Source of the DNA: Chitinophaga sp. YR573 | Lineage (GTDB): Bacteria; Bacteroidota; Bacteroidia; Chitinophagales; Chitinophagaceae | NCBI RefSeq assembly: GCF_900110995.1 | Contig: NZ_FOJF01000001.1 | Location: 1,877,199 to 1,941,198, forward strand | DNA length: 64,000 nucleotides | Reading direction: 5' to 3' | In this document: positions 1 through 7,556 of the stretch, in pieces | Numbering within the stretch: the stretch's first letter is position 1 | Layout: every line of letters starts with the position of its first letter | Made by a program: the position numbers and the translations under genes | The notes under the pieces: generated by a model | Seen by the model: only the letters and a program-made list of their open reading frames with translations | The model's database searches: none | What the model was told of the DNA's origin: nothing

Positions 1-511
1 CCAGCACCAGTACAGATGTATCCATTGGAGCCACCTGCCTTACCATGTGAAAGATATGCTGCATCACCTGGCTATTTCCAATAATGCCCTGAAAGTGGGG
101 TACAGATGTAACGACTATAGTATTTGATCTCAGTTCCTGCTGATGATCATGACGATAACGGGCAATGTCCAGGGTTACAAGCAGGTCTTTCTCTCTGAAA
201 GGCTTTATCAGGAAACCGTAAGGCTGGGTGAGCTTTGCAGCGTCCAGTACCTGGTTATTACAATTTTCCGAGAGGTAAACAAATGGAATTTTTCGCTGAT
301 TCAACTCTGCTGCGAGGTCTATTCCTGTAAGATCGCCTTTCAGATAAATATCAAGTAACACAATATCCGGTCTTACTGTTTTAAGAATCTCCTGAGCCCT
401 GATCACAGAACGGGCGATACCGCAAATACGGTAACCGGCACGTTCAAGTGTTAAACGAAGATCACTTGCGACAATCAATTCATCTTCTACAATTAGAATT
501 TGTTCATTCAT
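1..511 (-). CDS. Sigma-54-type response regulator, N-terminal part (cut by window start)
   Basis: The minus strand is open from an ATG at 511 to the window edge (170 codons). The protein begins MNEQILIVEDELIVASDLR, a CheY-like receiver: acidic pocket E9-D10, phospho-acceptor Asp in DIVLLDIYLKGD, and the switch Lys in FLIKPF. After a short linker, residues about 145-170 read GIIGNSQVMQHIFHMVRQVA and then TSVLVL, which is the start of an AAA+ sigma-54 interaction domain just before its Walker A. It should therefore be an NtrC-family activator; the ATPase and any DNA-binding domain lie outside the window. Family assignment is strong for the receiver and good for the AAA+ part. The target genes cannot be told from here. 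Confidence 0.8.
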   Translation of the reverse strand, partial: MNEQILIVEDELIVASDLRLTLERAGYRICGIARSVIRAQEILKTVRPDIVLLDIYLKGDLTGIDLAAELNQRKIPFVYLSENCNNQVLDAAKLTQPYGFLIKPFREKDLLVTLDIARYRHDHQQELRSNTIVVTSVPHFQGIIGNSQVMQHIFHMVRQVAPMDTSVLVL

Positions 512-767
512 TGCAATACTATAATTTATTACAGTTTAGTTGCCATACTCGCTGTCTATGCTCTACTGTCGGTTTACGATATATAGGTTGTCTTCGTAAT
601 GATTTTATATACTATAACAGCATTGGGGTGAATATGGCGTTGGTTGGCACAATAAAATATACGACAATTTCGATGATTTGAATAAGGCTTTTCTTGATTT
701 TCAACAAAAATGAATGATTTTCTGTAATTAAAAAATGCTAATAGATTAATTCTATAAGTATATACAT

Positions 768-775
768 TATTTTTG
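768..775 (+). promoter_or_regulatory. Candidate -7 box (TATTTTTG) before the methyltransferase gene
   Basis: The octamer fits the Bacteroidota -7 consensus TAnnTTTG exactly. No TTTG is found 19-21 nt upstream, so only half of the promoter is supported. If used, transcription would start near 782, which would leave almost no leader for the ATG at 784 and favours the ATG at 835. The rest of 512-783 is AT-rich and shows no gene. Confidence 0.25.
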
Positions 776-783
776 GCACTCAC

Positions 784-1419
784 ATGAAGTATTTACGCTA
801 TTTCTTATACGTTTCATGGCATTGGGGAATCGACATGGCGATTTTCATAGTAAAACATGAAATCAGGGGAGAGAAACAATATGGTATCAGTACTATCGGA
901 CTTGATAACCTGTCGGATATTGTATCCAAAGAAGACCGTCTGCATGTAAGCACTTACGAGCCTGTAAATTATTATACAGCAGGATGGTTGTTCGATCAGC
1001 TGAAAATTACAGATACTACTTTCCTGGATGTGGGATGTGGCAGAGGGCGTGTACTCGTGATGGCAGCCGCTTATGGATTTAAGAATATCATCGGCATTGA
1101 TTTTTCTCAGCGCTTATGTGATCAGGCGGCCAGTGTCTGTAAAGATCTTCCTGTTACAATTACGTGTGCGGATGCCCGTATGTATGAAATCCCGGACACC
1201 GTAGGTGTTATCTTTCTCTTCAATCCCTTTGACGCTGCGATAATGAGCGAGTTTATACTGAGAGTATCTGAAAGTTTGTTAAGGAAAAAACGGCCATTAA
1301 TAGTACTATACGCAAATCCACAATGCAAAGATCTATGGATAGAAGCCGGCTTCACTGAAACAGGGTCATTCGTAAAGAAAACATATCTGAAGGGAAGTGT
1401 GCTGGAAAAAGTTATGTGA
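784..1419 (+). CDS. Class I SAM-dependent methyltransferase
   Basis: The 211-residue protein has a Rossmann-type SAM-binding motif I, FLDVGCGRGRVL, at about residues 79-90, with the acidic end of strand 2 in IIGIDFS and a motif II-like acidic residue in TCADA. Motif IV appears as VIFLFNPFD. Length and layout fit a small stand-alone methyltransferase; the substrate cannot be predicted. The first 17 residues (MKYLRYFLYVSWHWGID) look unlike the rest, and a second in-frame ATG at 835 (MAIFIVKHEIRGE) may be the true start, which a promoter-like box at 768-775 would also favour. It stands alone between the divergent regulator on the left and a small two-gene unit on the right. Confidence 0.75.
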   Translation: MKYLRYFLYVSWHWGIDMAIFIVKHEIRGEKQYGISTIGLDNLSDIVSKEDRLHVSTYEPVNYYTAGWLFDQLKITDTTFLDVGCGRGRVLVMAAAYGFKNIIGIDFSQRLCDQAASVCKDLPVTITCADARMYEIPDTVGVIFLFNPFDAAIMSEFILRVSESLLRKKRPLIVLYANPQCKDLWIEAGFTETGSFVKKTYLKGSVLEKVM

Positions 1420-1571
1420 TCTGTTTTATAATTCTGTCATTTTGTAAATAATTTCGATGCCAAAAACACCCTTTTAATAATTGAAATTTCAGGCTGAAAC
1501 CCTTGTTAATACTGAAAAATAAATTCCTCAAAAATTTGTTTGTGAAATAAAAAAATCTGTAATTTTATTTC

Positions 1572-1760
1572 ATGATGACAGAAAAAGAATACAAGGAATC
1601 AATGGACAGTTTGGATGAGCAACGCAGACGCGTTACTGCCACTCCGGAAGCTGCGAGAGAATTTCTCGAAAGCCTTAAGATTCTACATCTTTTTGTTCCT
1701 AAAGGAAGCAAAGAGGTTTTCAAATTAGAAATTCCCGACGATTATTGTCCGGATTACTAA
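1572..1760 (+). CDS. Small hypothetical protein, possible antitoxin partner
   Basis: This 62-residue acidic/charged protein has an N-terminal helical stretch (MTEKEYKESMDSLDEQRRR) and a segment TPEAAREFLESLKIL, a layout common in short Bacteroidota proteins encoded next to toxin-like genes. It has no DNA-binding motif that I can name. It ends 52 nt before the start of the ADP-ribosyltransferase-like gene on the same strand and nothing lies between them, so the two are probably co-transcribed. There are two candidate starts, ATG 1572 and ATG 1575. The antitoxin role is inferred from size and position only. Confidence 0.5.
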   Translation: MMTEKEYKESMDSLDEQRRRVTATPEAAREFLESLKILHLFVPKGSKEVFKLEIPDDYCPDY

Positions 1761-1812
1761 GTTTATTTTTAAGTTAACCAACTTCACCCTCAAAATTTTA
1801 ATTAGTTTATCT

Positions 1813-2460
1813 ATGAGACATTCTACGCGTCCCGGTTTTATTATCGGGTTTCATGGCTGTGACCAGGAAGTTAAGGACGCATTAATTTGCAAAGGGCTTC
1901 CTATGAAACCCAGTGTTAAAAGTTACGACTGGCTGGGAAATGGCTGTTATTTCTGGGAAAATAATTACGAAAGAGCGCTTGAATTTGCGCAAAATCCACC
2001 AGGTAAAAAAGTAATCAAAAATCCAACTGTAATAGGCGCTGTTATTGATCTCCAATACTGTTTGGATTTACTTGACACAAGCTTTCTGAAAATGGTTAAA
2101 AATTCATTTATCACTATCGCTAGTACTGGTGATGGTATAGATGGAGGGCTTCCTGAAAATATAGCTCCCGGACCATCAAAAGATTTGCTAATCCGCCATT
2201 TAGATTGTGCTGTAATTGAAAATGTACACAAAGACAGAATTGCAAGAAACGTAAAACCATTTGATTCTGCACGAGGAGTATTTGTAGAAGGAGAACCGCT
2301 GTACCCAGGATCTGGATTTAATGAAAAAAACCACATCCAGATTTGCATCCGTAATCCCAATTGTATAAAAGGATTTTTTGATCCTTTACATGAAGTGCCA
2401 TGGCCACCTGAAAACCAGCAGGCCCCCTCATATCTTCTCTCCAGCTTAGCCCATAATTAA
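1813..2460 (+). CDS. Putative ADP-ribosyltransferase-fold protein (toxin-like)
   Basis: The protein has 215 residues. Near the N terminus it carries IGFHGCDQEV (H14-G15) followed by YDWLGNGCYFWEN (Y46-F47), which resembles the His-Gly ... G-x-Y-F pattern of PARP-like and DUF3990-type ADP-ribosyltransferase folds. Late in the chain, about residues 183-205, comes FNEKNHIQICIRNPNCIKGF, a position where these folds place the third catalytic residue; here a Gln rather than a clear Glu is seen. VIGAVIDL after the second motif fits a conserved core strand. The function as a toxin is inference from motif spacing and from the 62-residue gene just upstream. No signal peptide or membrane segment is seen, so it should act in the cytoplasm. 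Confidence 0.5.
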   Translation: MRHSTRPGFIIGFHGCDQEVKDALICKGLPMKPSVKSYDWLGNGCYFWENNYERALEFAQNPPGKKVIKNPTVIGAVIDLQYCLDLLDTSFLKMVKNSFITIASTGDGIDGGLPENIAPGPSKDLLIRHLDCAVIENVHKDRIARNVKPFDSARGVFVEGEPLYPGSGFNEKNHIQICIRNPNCIKGFFDPLHEVPWPPENQQAPSYLLSSLAHN

Positions 2461-2480
2461 CCCCTTTAGTATCAAATATC

Positions 2481-2496
2481 ATGAGCGGCCGCTCAT
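2481..2496. repeat. 16-bp perfect palindrome
   Basis: ATGAGCGGCCGCTCAT is a perfect 8+8 palindrome with no spacer, 20 bp after the stop of the ART-like gene and 70 bp before phzF. It is much more GC-rich than its surroundings. There is no T tract, so it is more likely a protein-binding dyad than a terminator. Confidence 0.4.
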
Positions 2497-2565
2497 ATCT
2501 CTTACGCAGTTTTGATATGCCTTAATGATAATCATCACTGATTATTTTCGTACATTAATGCCCAA

Positions 2566-3354
2566 ATGAAACTAGCGCTTTACCAGGTAGATGCATTCAC
2601 AGACAAAACCTTTGGCGGGAATCCCGCCTGTGTGGTACCTCTTGAACAATGGTTACCAGATGATCTTTTACTTAAAATTACGCAAGAGAATGCTGTAGCA
2701 GAAACAGCGTTTTTCGTAGATAATGGTGATAAAATTCATCTGAGATGGTTCACGCCCGAAATAGAAATGGACCTCTGCGGGCATGCTACCCTGGCTACTG
2801 CCCATGTCCTTAAAAGCATTCTCAACTATACTTCAGACACTATTGTCTTCCATACACTAAGCGGAGACCTCACCGTTACCGTAGATAATGACCTTTACAC
2901 ATTAGACTTCCCATCCAGGAAACCAACTAACGCCATATTACCGGAAATCATAAAAAACGCGCTCAGCAAACAACCAATAGCCGTTTTAAAATCCAGGGAT
3001 TTCGTATTAGTCTATGAACAGGAAGCTGATATCAGAAACATTACCATCAACCGGCAGATACTCGACCAGATCAACCTTGATCCAGGTGGAGTAATCATCA
3101 CCACCAAAGGAGACAACTGCGACTTTGTATCCCGCTACTTCACGCCCCAGGCATCTATCTTTGAAGATCCTGTAACAGGATCCGCACACTGCTCACTGAT
3201 ACCCTACTGGGGTGAACAGCTAAACAAAACGGAAATGCTGGCATTACAGTTATCAGACCGCATAGGTACATTGTTCTGCATAGATAAAGGAGACAGAGTA
3301 CTAATAAAGGGGAAAGCCAAAACGTATTCAACAGGCTTTTTATACACAGACTAA
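2566..3354 (+). CDS. PhzF family isomerase/epimerase
   Basis: The 262-residue protein opens with LALYQVDAFTDKTFGGNPAC, the signature start of the PhzF family. The conserved Glu of the active site is seen in NAVAETAFF at about residues 43-51, followed by LRWFTPEIEMDLCGHATLA and, in the second half, YFTPQASIFEDPVTGSAHC, the two matching halves of the diaminopimelate-epimerase-like fold. PhzF proteins catalyse proton shifts on small cyclic acids; outside phenazine clusters the substrate is unknown, and there are no phenazine genes here. It is somewhat shorter than typical members (about 280-300). Its stop overlaps the stop of the convergent AraC gene by 4 bp. Confidence 0.9.
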   Translation: MKLALYQVDAFTDKTFGGNPACVVPLEQWLPDDLLLKITQENAVAETAFFVDNGDKIHLRWFTPEIEMDLCGHATLATAHVLKSILNYTSDTIVFHTLSGDLTVTVDNDLYTLDFPSRKPTNAILPEIIKNALSKQPIAVLKSRDFVLVYEQEADIRNITINRQILDQINLDPGGVIITTKGDNCDFVSRYFTPQASIFEDPVTGSAHCSLIPYWGEQLNKTEMLALQLSDRIGTLFCIDKGDRVLIKGKAKTYSTGFLYTD

Positions 3355-4163
3355 ATAAGATGGATAAACCTTTCAGCAATAGGATGTAGCTGATTAAAAT
3401 AGATACCAGGTGAAGTACCAGCTATCCGCAAAAAATCTTTATTGAAATGCGACTGGTCACTATATCCCAGTTCATATAAAATCCCACTATAAGTAGCCCT
3501 GGAAGATTCATACCGCTTACTAAAGGACTTAATCCTGATAATCCCTGCATATTGCTTCGGACTCATACCTACACACTCCACAAACTTCCTTCTGAAATTC
3601 CGCTCACTCATCAGGTGTTGCCTGTGCAATACACCAATATCAAGATTGCCTTCCGCAGCATGAATCTGTCGCACCGCATCGAATATATGCTGCAAATGAT
3701 AATCCTCCTTATGAGGCTTAACATATTTCATTAAGAACTGTTCCAGAAAACGATGCTTTGCGATCTCAGAAGAGAACGTATTTAATTGATCCGGCAGATT
3801 GTAAATATCATGCCCAAACACATCTCCGGCATCTATAGTAGAAGCCTTTATATGTTCCAGACTATCATTGATGAAAAGGTGCGCCGTACCCGGCTGAAAA
3901 ACAACACCTACAAGATGTACCTTATCCTGGTATTGCAGGAAACTCCTGTCAGGATAAAGCCCGGTCAACGAAACGGCAGGCATCTTATCAAACTGCACCT
4001 CATCACGGGATAGAGTTACCGCAGCCCCCAGGTTAAATACCAGATCCAATGTTCCATCCGGAAGACGACGATGTACAACGTCATTCCGCTCCTGAGAAAG
4101 AACAGAATAAAAACATTGCACGTATTTACCTAAATATAAAGGACTGGTTTTAACGATGCCCAT
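3351..4163 (-). CDS. AraC family transcriptional regulator
   Basis: Of 270 residues, the first ~150 form a ligand-type domain of the kind seen in Bacteroidota AraC proteins (RRLPDGTLDLVFNLG, then VHLVGVVFQPG). The C-terminal ~100 residues hold the double helix-turn-helix: MSERNFRRKFVECVGMSPKQ for the first and GYSDQSHFNKDFLRIAGTSP for the second. It is convergent with phzF, sharing 4 bp at the stops, and divergent from the S41 peptidase gene 72 bp away, either of which could be its target. No membrane segments. The regulator class is secure; the target is not. Confidence 0.88.
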   Translation of the reverse strand: MGIVKTSPLYLGKYVQCFYSVLSQERNDVVHRRLPDGTLDLVFNLGAAVTLSRDEVQFDKMPAVSLTGLYPDRSFLQYQDKVHLVGVVFQPGTAHLFINDSLEHIKASTIDAGDVFGHDIYNLPDQLNTFSSEIAKHRFLEQFLMKYVKPHKEDYHLQHIFDAVRQIHAAEGNLDIGVLHRQHLMSERNFRRKFVECVGMSPKQYAGIIRIKSFSKRYESSRATYSGILYELGYSDQSHFNKDFLRIAGTSPGIYFNQLHPIAERFIHLI

Positions 4164-4234
4164 AAATTAAATGGCCGTTTTTTACAAACTGGTATTGAAG
4201 ATAATTCTTTAGCATTGAGGAATATAAAAAGCTC

Positions 4235-5506
4235 ATGAAAATTATCACATTCATCATCCTTTTAACAACCTTTTCCGGACTGGCAAATGCACAGAATTCC
4301 CTTACTGCCAATGAGAAAACCCAGGTCATTGATTCAATCTCTAAAAAACTCACGGAACGATATGTTTATCCCGATGTAGCTGAAAAGATGGTGAAGCAAT
4401 TACAACAAAATGTACAAAAAGGCAATTACGCCAATATTAAAGACCCGAATGCATTTGCAGATCAACTCTCTAAAGATCTGTTAGCTGTTTGTCATGATAA
4501 ACACCTGGGAGTAAGATATGATCCCCAGGGAATGGTACATAGCGAAAAGAAGGAAGACAGTCTTGCCAATGTAAAAAGGAGGTTTGAACTCTCCCGCTCG
4601 CAGAACTTTGGCTTTAAGGAGCTGAAAATCCTGGACGGAAACATAGGCTACCTGAACCTTAGCAGCTTTGAAGAACCCGCAGATGGTGGAGCCACAGCCG
4701 TACTCGCCATGAACTTCCTCAGCAACACGGATGCCATTATAATAGACCTGAGAAATAATGGAGGAGGTGCTACCACTATGGTGCAACTACTGGCAAGTTA
4801 TTTCTTTGACAATCAGCCACATCCATTAACTGATATCTACTGGCGTCCTACCAATAGCACATTCCAGTTATGGACCCTGGCCTATGTAGAAGGCAAACGC
4901 ATGCCCGATGTAGACGTGTATGTCCTCACCAGCAAAAGCACCTTCTCTGCTGCTGAAGACTTCTGCTATAGCCTGCAAAACCTGAAACGCATCACCATAA
5001 TAGGAGAAACTACCGGAGGAGGTGCCCATCCTGTAATGCCGGTAGCAGCGGCTAACAATTTTATCATACATATCCCCCAGGGCAGGTCCATCAGTTCCAT
5101 TACTAAAACCGACTGGGAAGGTACCGGTGTAAAACCCGATATAGAAGTGGCAGCCAAAGATGCACTGATAACCGCCCAGATAAAGGCCCTGGAAAAGCGT
5201 TCCCAGGAAAACATTCAGGTGACTTGGGCCCTGATGGCTCTTAAAGCCAAATTACATCCCATAACACTGAACTTAGCCCAATACCCTGGTACCTACGGAG
5301 ACAGGACGATCGCCCTCGAAAACGGACAATTATATATCCAGAAAACAGGCAACTCAAAATACCCTTTAGTCGCCATAGCAGACGATTTATTCATGATAGA
5401 GAACCTTCCTTATCTGAAAATTAAAATGATCAGAGAAAATGATAAAATAACCGGCTTAAGCCGGCTGTATGATGACGGAGCTATCGTCAATAATCCTAAA
5501 AACTGA
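4235..5506 (+). CDS. Secreted S41 family peptidase (C-terminal processing/tricorn type)
   Basis: The 423-residue protein has a signal peptide (MKIITFIILLTTFSGLANAQ) and then an N-terminal helical domain (about 25-90) typical of Bacteroidota S41 peptidases. The catalytic domain spans about 120-310: GYLNLSSF, DAIIIDLRNNGGG, and the nucleophile region TSKSTFSAAEDF with Ser238. A GETTGGGAHP segment and a C-terminal DUF-like tail follow. No clear PDZ domain is seen between the N domain and the catalytic part. It likely cleaves peptides in the periplasm. It sits just upstream of the TetR gene and the first TetR operator box overlaps the region right after its stop codon. Confidence 0.88.
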   Translation: MKIITFIILLTTFSGLANAQNSLTANEKTQVIDSISKKLTERYVYPDVAEKMVKQLQQNVQKGNYANIKDPNAFADQLSKDLLAVCHDKHLGVRYDPQGMVHSEKKEDSLANVKRRFELSRSQNFGFKELKILDGNIGYLNLSSFEEPADGGATAVLAMNFLSNTDAIIIDLRNNGGGATTMVQLLASYFFDNQPHPLTDIYWRPTNSTFQLWTLAYVEGKRMPDVDVYVLTSKSTFSAAEDFCYSLQNLKRITIIGETTGGGAHPVMPVAAANNFIIHIPQGRSISSITKTDWEGTGVKPDIEVAAKDALITAQIKALEKRSQENIQVTWALMALKAKLHPITLNLAQYPGTYGDRTIALENGQLYIQKTGNSKYPLVAIADDLFMIENLPYLKIKMIRENDKITGLSRLYDDGAIVNNPKN

Positions 5507-5557
5507 TTAACATTGTTTTGTTTATTTAACAATGTTAATTATCTTTAACACTGTTAA
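5507..5557. promoter_or_regulatory. Three-box TetR operator array
   Basis: Two exact 13-bp dyads of the form TTAACA-N-TGTTAA lie at 5526-5538 and 5545-5557, and a third, degraded at its right end (TTAACATTGTTTT), lies at 5507-5519. The centres (5513, 5532, 5551) are exactly 19 bp apart. The array fills the gap between the S41 peptidase stop and the TetR start codon at 5567, so autoregulation by the TetR protein is the simplest reading. The outer sequence also forms a 16-bp inverted repeat (5516-5531 with 5552-5567). Confidence 0.75.
5517..5547 (+). promoter_or_regulatory. Candidate promoter of the TetR gene
   Basis: TTTG at 5517-5520 is followed after 19 nt by TATCTTTA at 5540-5547, a one-mismatch fit to the Bacteroidota TTTG / TAnnTTTG promoter. 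The -33 box touches operator box 1, the spacer contains box 2 and the -7 box runs into box 3, so a bound repressor would cover the whole promoter. The predicted start of transcription is near 5554, 13 nt before the ATG. Confidence 0.55.
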
Positions 5558-5566
5558 ATAAACAAA

Positions 5567-6220
5567 ATGAAAGATAAAAAGGTCCATGAGCAGCGGATGA
5601 AGGGTTATTTCTTACAGGCTACCAAAGAAATACTCAAAGCGGAAGGATTAAAAAGCCTGAGCGTGAGAAACATTGCCGAGAAAGCAGGATACTCCTATAC
5701 CACCATGTACAGTTATTTCCAGGACATAAACGACCTGATATTCCTGTGCGTCCATGATTTCTACGAAGAATGTAATGTATACGTGAAAGAAAGGACTCCA
5801 AAAAGAGAGAAAACAATCACACACCTCAAATCATGTGTCAGGGCCTACATGGATTTCTTTATCCAGTACCCCGGTATTTTTGACCTTTTCTTCCTGGAAA
5901 AGATGGAAGATTTCGGGAATAAGAAAGCTATCGTTGACATCATCAGCTCCTCTCTCAATCAAATTTGTGAAGAAGCCTGGAATGATTGTCTTGCACGCAA
6001 CCTGATCAAAGCAGATCAGATCGAAATCCTCAAAGGACAGGTTAAAGCAATCGTATTCGGGTCACTACTACTCTATCTCAACAGGAGAACCCCCTCTTCC
6101 TATACTGAATTCATTAATCAGTTTAATCCCCAGTTAGACAGGATCTTTGAAACAGGCACAACGATATCTACAGAAACAAATACAACTGTAAACAATTCTC
6201 TCATTTCAATTAAACTATAG
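5567..6220 (+). CDS. TetR/AcrR family transcriptional regulator
   Basis: The protein has 217 residues. The N-terminal DNA-binding domain is clear at about 10-60: ATKEILKAEGLKSLSVRNIA, then AEKAGYSYTTMYSYFQDIND, the usual helix-turn-helix with the recognition helix ending in YSYF. The rest is an all-helical ligand-binding domain with no recognisable signature. The start codon lies 9 nt after the last operator box, and the stop (TAG) shares a base with the GTG start of the next gene, so the two are translationally coupled. Likely represses its own operon and perhaps the upstream peptidase; the ligand is unknown. Confidence 0.9.
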   Translation: MKDKKVHEQRMKGYFLQATKEILKAEGLKSLSVRNIAEKAGYSYTTMYSYFQDINDLIFLCVHDFYEECNVYVKERTPKREKTITHLKSCVRAYMDFFIQYPGIFDLFFLEKMEDFGNKKAIVDIISSSLNQICEEAWNDCLARNLIKADQIEILKGQVKAIVFGSLLLYLNRRTPSSYTEFINQFNPQLDRIFETGTTISTETNTTVNNSLISIKL

Positions 6221-6576
6221 TGAAAACAAAGAAAGAGCTGAAAGAGGAATATAAACAGATGAAGTTTAAAATGGGTATTTTCCAGATAAGGAATACCCTT
6301 AACAATAAAATCTATATTGAAGGAAGCATTAACCTCAATGCTATCTGGAACAGACATAAAATGCAGTTAAACTTTGGCGTACACCCTAACCCGGATCTTC
6401 AGCAGGAATGGAAAGAAGAACATTTCCGGTTTGAAATTCTGGCAGAAATTGGACATAAGGACGATGAAGTAACAGACTATAATAAAGAGATCAAACTACT
6501 CGAAAGCATGTATATAGAAGAGTTGCAACCATTTGGAGAAAAAGGATATAATAAGCGTCCTATTTCATATATTTAA
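6220..6576 (+). CDS. GIY-YIG-like small protein (degenerate motif)
   Basis: The 118-residue protein starts at a GTG that overlaps the TetR stop by one base (TAGTG). MGIFQIRNTLNNKIYIEGS at about 19-37 matches the GIY-YIG motif layout, but the second half reads YIE rather than YIG. It is followed by a conserved-looking Arg in AIWNRHKMQL, a Glu in LESMYIEEL and an Asn in GYNKRP, the residues that complete the nuclease core. This belongs to a group of short GIY-YIG-like proteins frequent in Bacteroidota; whether it cuts DNA is doubtful given the altered motif. Coupling to a TetR gene suggests a regulatory or accessory role, which is inference. Confidence 0.7.
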   Translation: MKTKKELKEEYKQMKFKMGIFQIRNTLNNKIYIEGSINLNAIWNRHKMQLNFGVHPNPDLQQEWKEEHFRFEILAEIGHKDDEVTDYNKEIKLLESMYIEELQPFGEKGYNKRPISYI

Positions 6577-6593
6577 TGATCAACCATTAAAAT

Positions 6594-7556
6594 ATGCGCC
6601 ACTTTCTATTCATCCTTGCTCTTACATGCAGTATCAGTCACCTTTTTGCTCAGACAGAAAGCCGGGGATACAAAGCCGTCACAGACAAATTTCAATCTGC
6701 TTACAATGCAGGGAAATACGATAGTATATTCAGCATGCTCTCTGCCGAAACGAAACAGGCATTACCCCTGGATAAACTCACAGGGTTCTTTACAAATCTG
6801 AAAACCGGATGTGGGCAAATAACCAAAAAACAATTTATAAAGTCCACATCAGTAGCAGCCTCCTATAAAACCACTTTCGAGAAGGCGCTCTTTATGCTGA
6901 ACATCTCTATAGATAATAATGCATCTATCACAGGTTTTACTATTACACCATACAACAGCCTTCCTGTTGTTGAACGGAATACCACCAAACTGAAATTACC
7001 TTTCAAAGGAGAATGGAACGTTCTCTGGGGTGGTGATACCAAAGAATTAAATTACCATGTTCAAAGCGAGGCTCAAAAGAATGCTTTTGATATCCTGATA
7101 AAGGATAACACCGGTAAATCGTTTAAAACAAATGGCAGTAGTAATGAAGATTATTATGCCTTCGGAAAGGAATTAACAGCTCCCTGCGATGGAGAAATAG
7201 CAATGGCCGTAGATGGTGTAAAAGATAATATACCCGGAGTGATGAACCCTATGATGGCGCTTGGAAACTGCGTAATACTAAAAACAGATAATAATGAATT
7301 CCTCTTCTTTGCTCATTTTAAAAATCATTCCATACAGGTAAAAGAAGGGCAAAAAATTAAACAGGGACAACTACTGGGGCTTTGCGGGAATACGGGTAAC
7401 TCTTCAGAACCACATCTGCATTTTCACATACAAAACGTGGAAAACATCAACATTGCTACCGGTGTAAAATGCTACTTTGACAAAATCATTGTCAATGGAC
7501 AGCTTAAATCAGATTACTCTCCTATTCAAAAAGATAAGATCAGTAACCAAAATTAA
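6594..7556 (+). CDS. Secreted M23 family peptidase with N-terminal DUF3887-like domain
   Basis: A signal peptide (MRHFLFILALTCSISHLFAQ) precedes a ~90-residue domain (FQSAYNAGKYDSIFSMLSAE, then LDKLTGFFTNLKTGCGQI) of the DUF3887 type, often attached to hydrolases. The M23 zinc metallopeptidase domain fills about 170-310, with NCVILKTDNNEFLFFAHFKN, then VKEGQKIKQGQLLGLCGNTG and the metal motif HLHFH. It should cut peptide bridges in peptidoglycan or a small peptide in the periplasm. It begins 17 nt after the GIY-YIG-like gene, so it is probably in the TetR operon. Its end runs 17 bp into the convergent histidine kinase gene. Confidence 0.85.
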   Translation: MRHFLFILALTCSISHLFAQTESRGYKAVTDKFQSAYNAGKYDSIFSMLSAETKQALPLDKLTGFFTNLKTGCGQITKKQFIKSTSVAASYKTTFEKALFMLNISIDNNASITGFTITPYNSLPVVERNTTKLKLPFKGEWNVLWGGDTKELNYHVQSEAQKNAFDILIKDNTGKSFKTNGSSNEDYYAFGKELTAPCDGEIAMAVDGVKDNIPGVMNPMMALGNCVILKTDNNEFLFFAHFKNHSIQVKEGQKIKQGQLLGLCGNTGNSSEPHLHFHIQNVENINIATGVKCYFDKIIVNGQLKSDYSPIQKDKISNQN

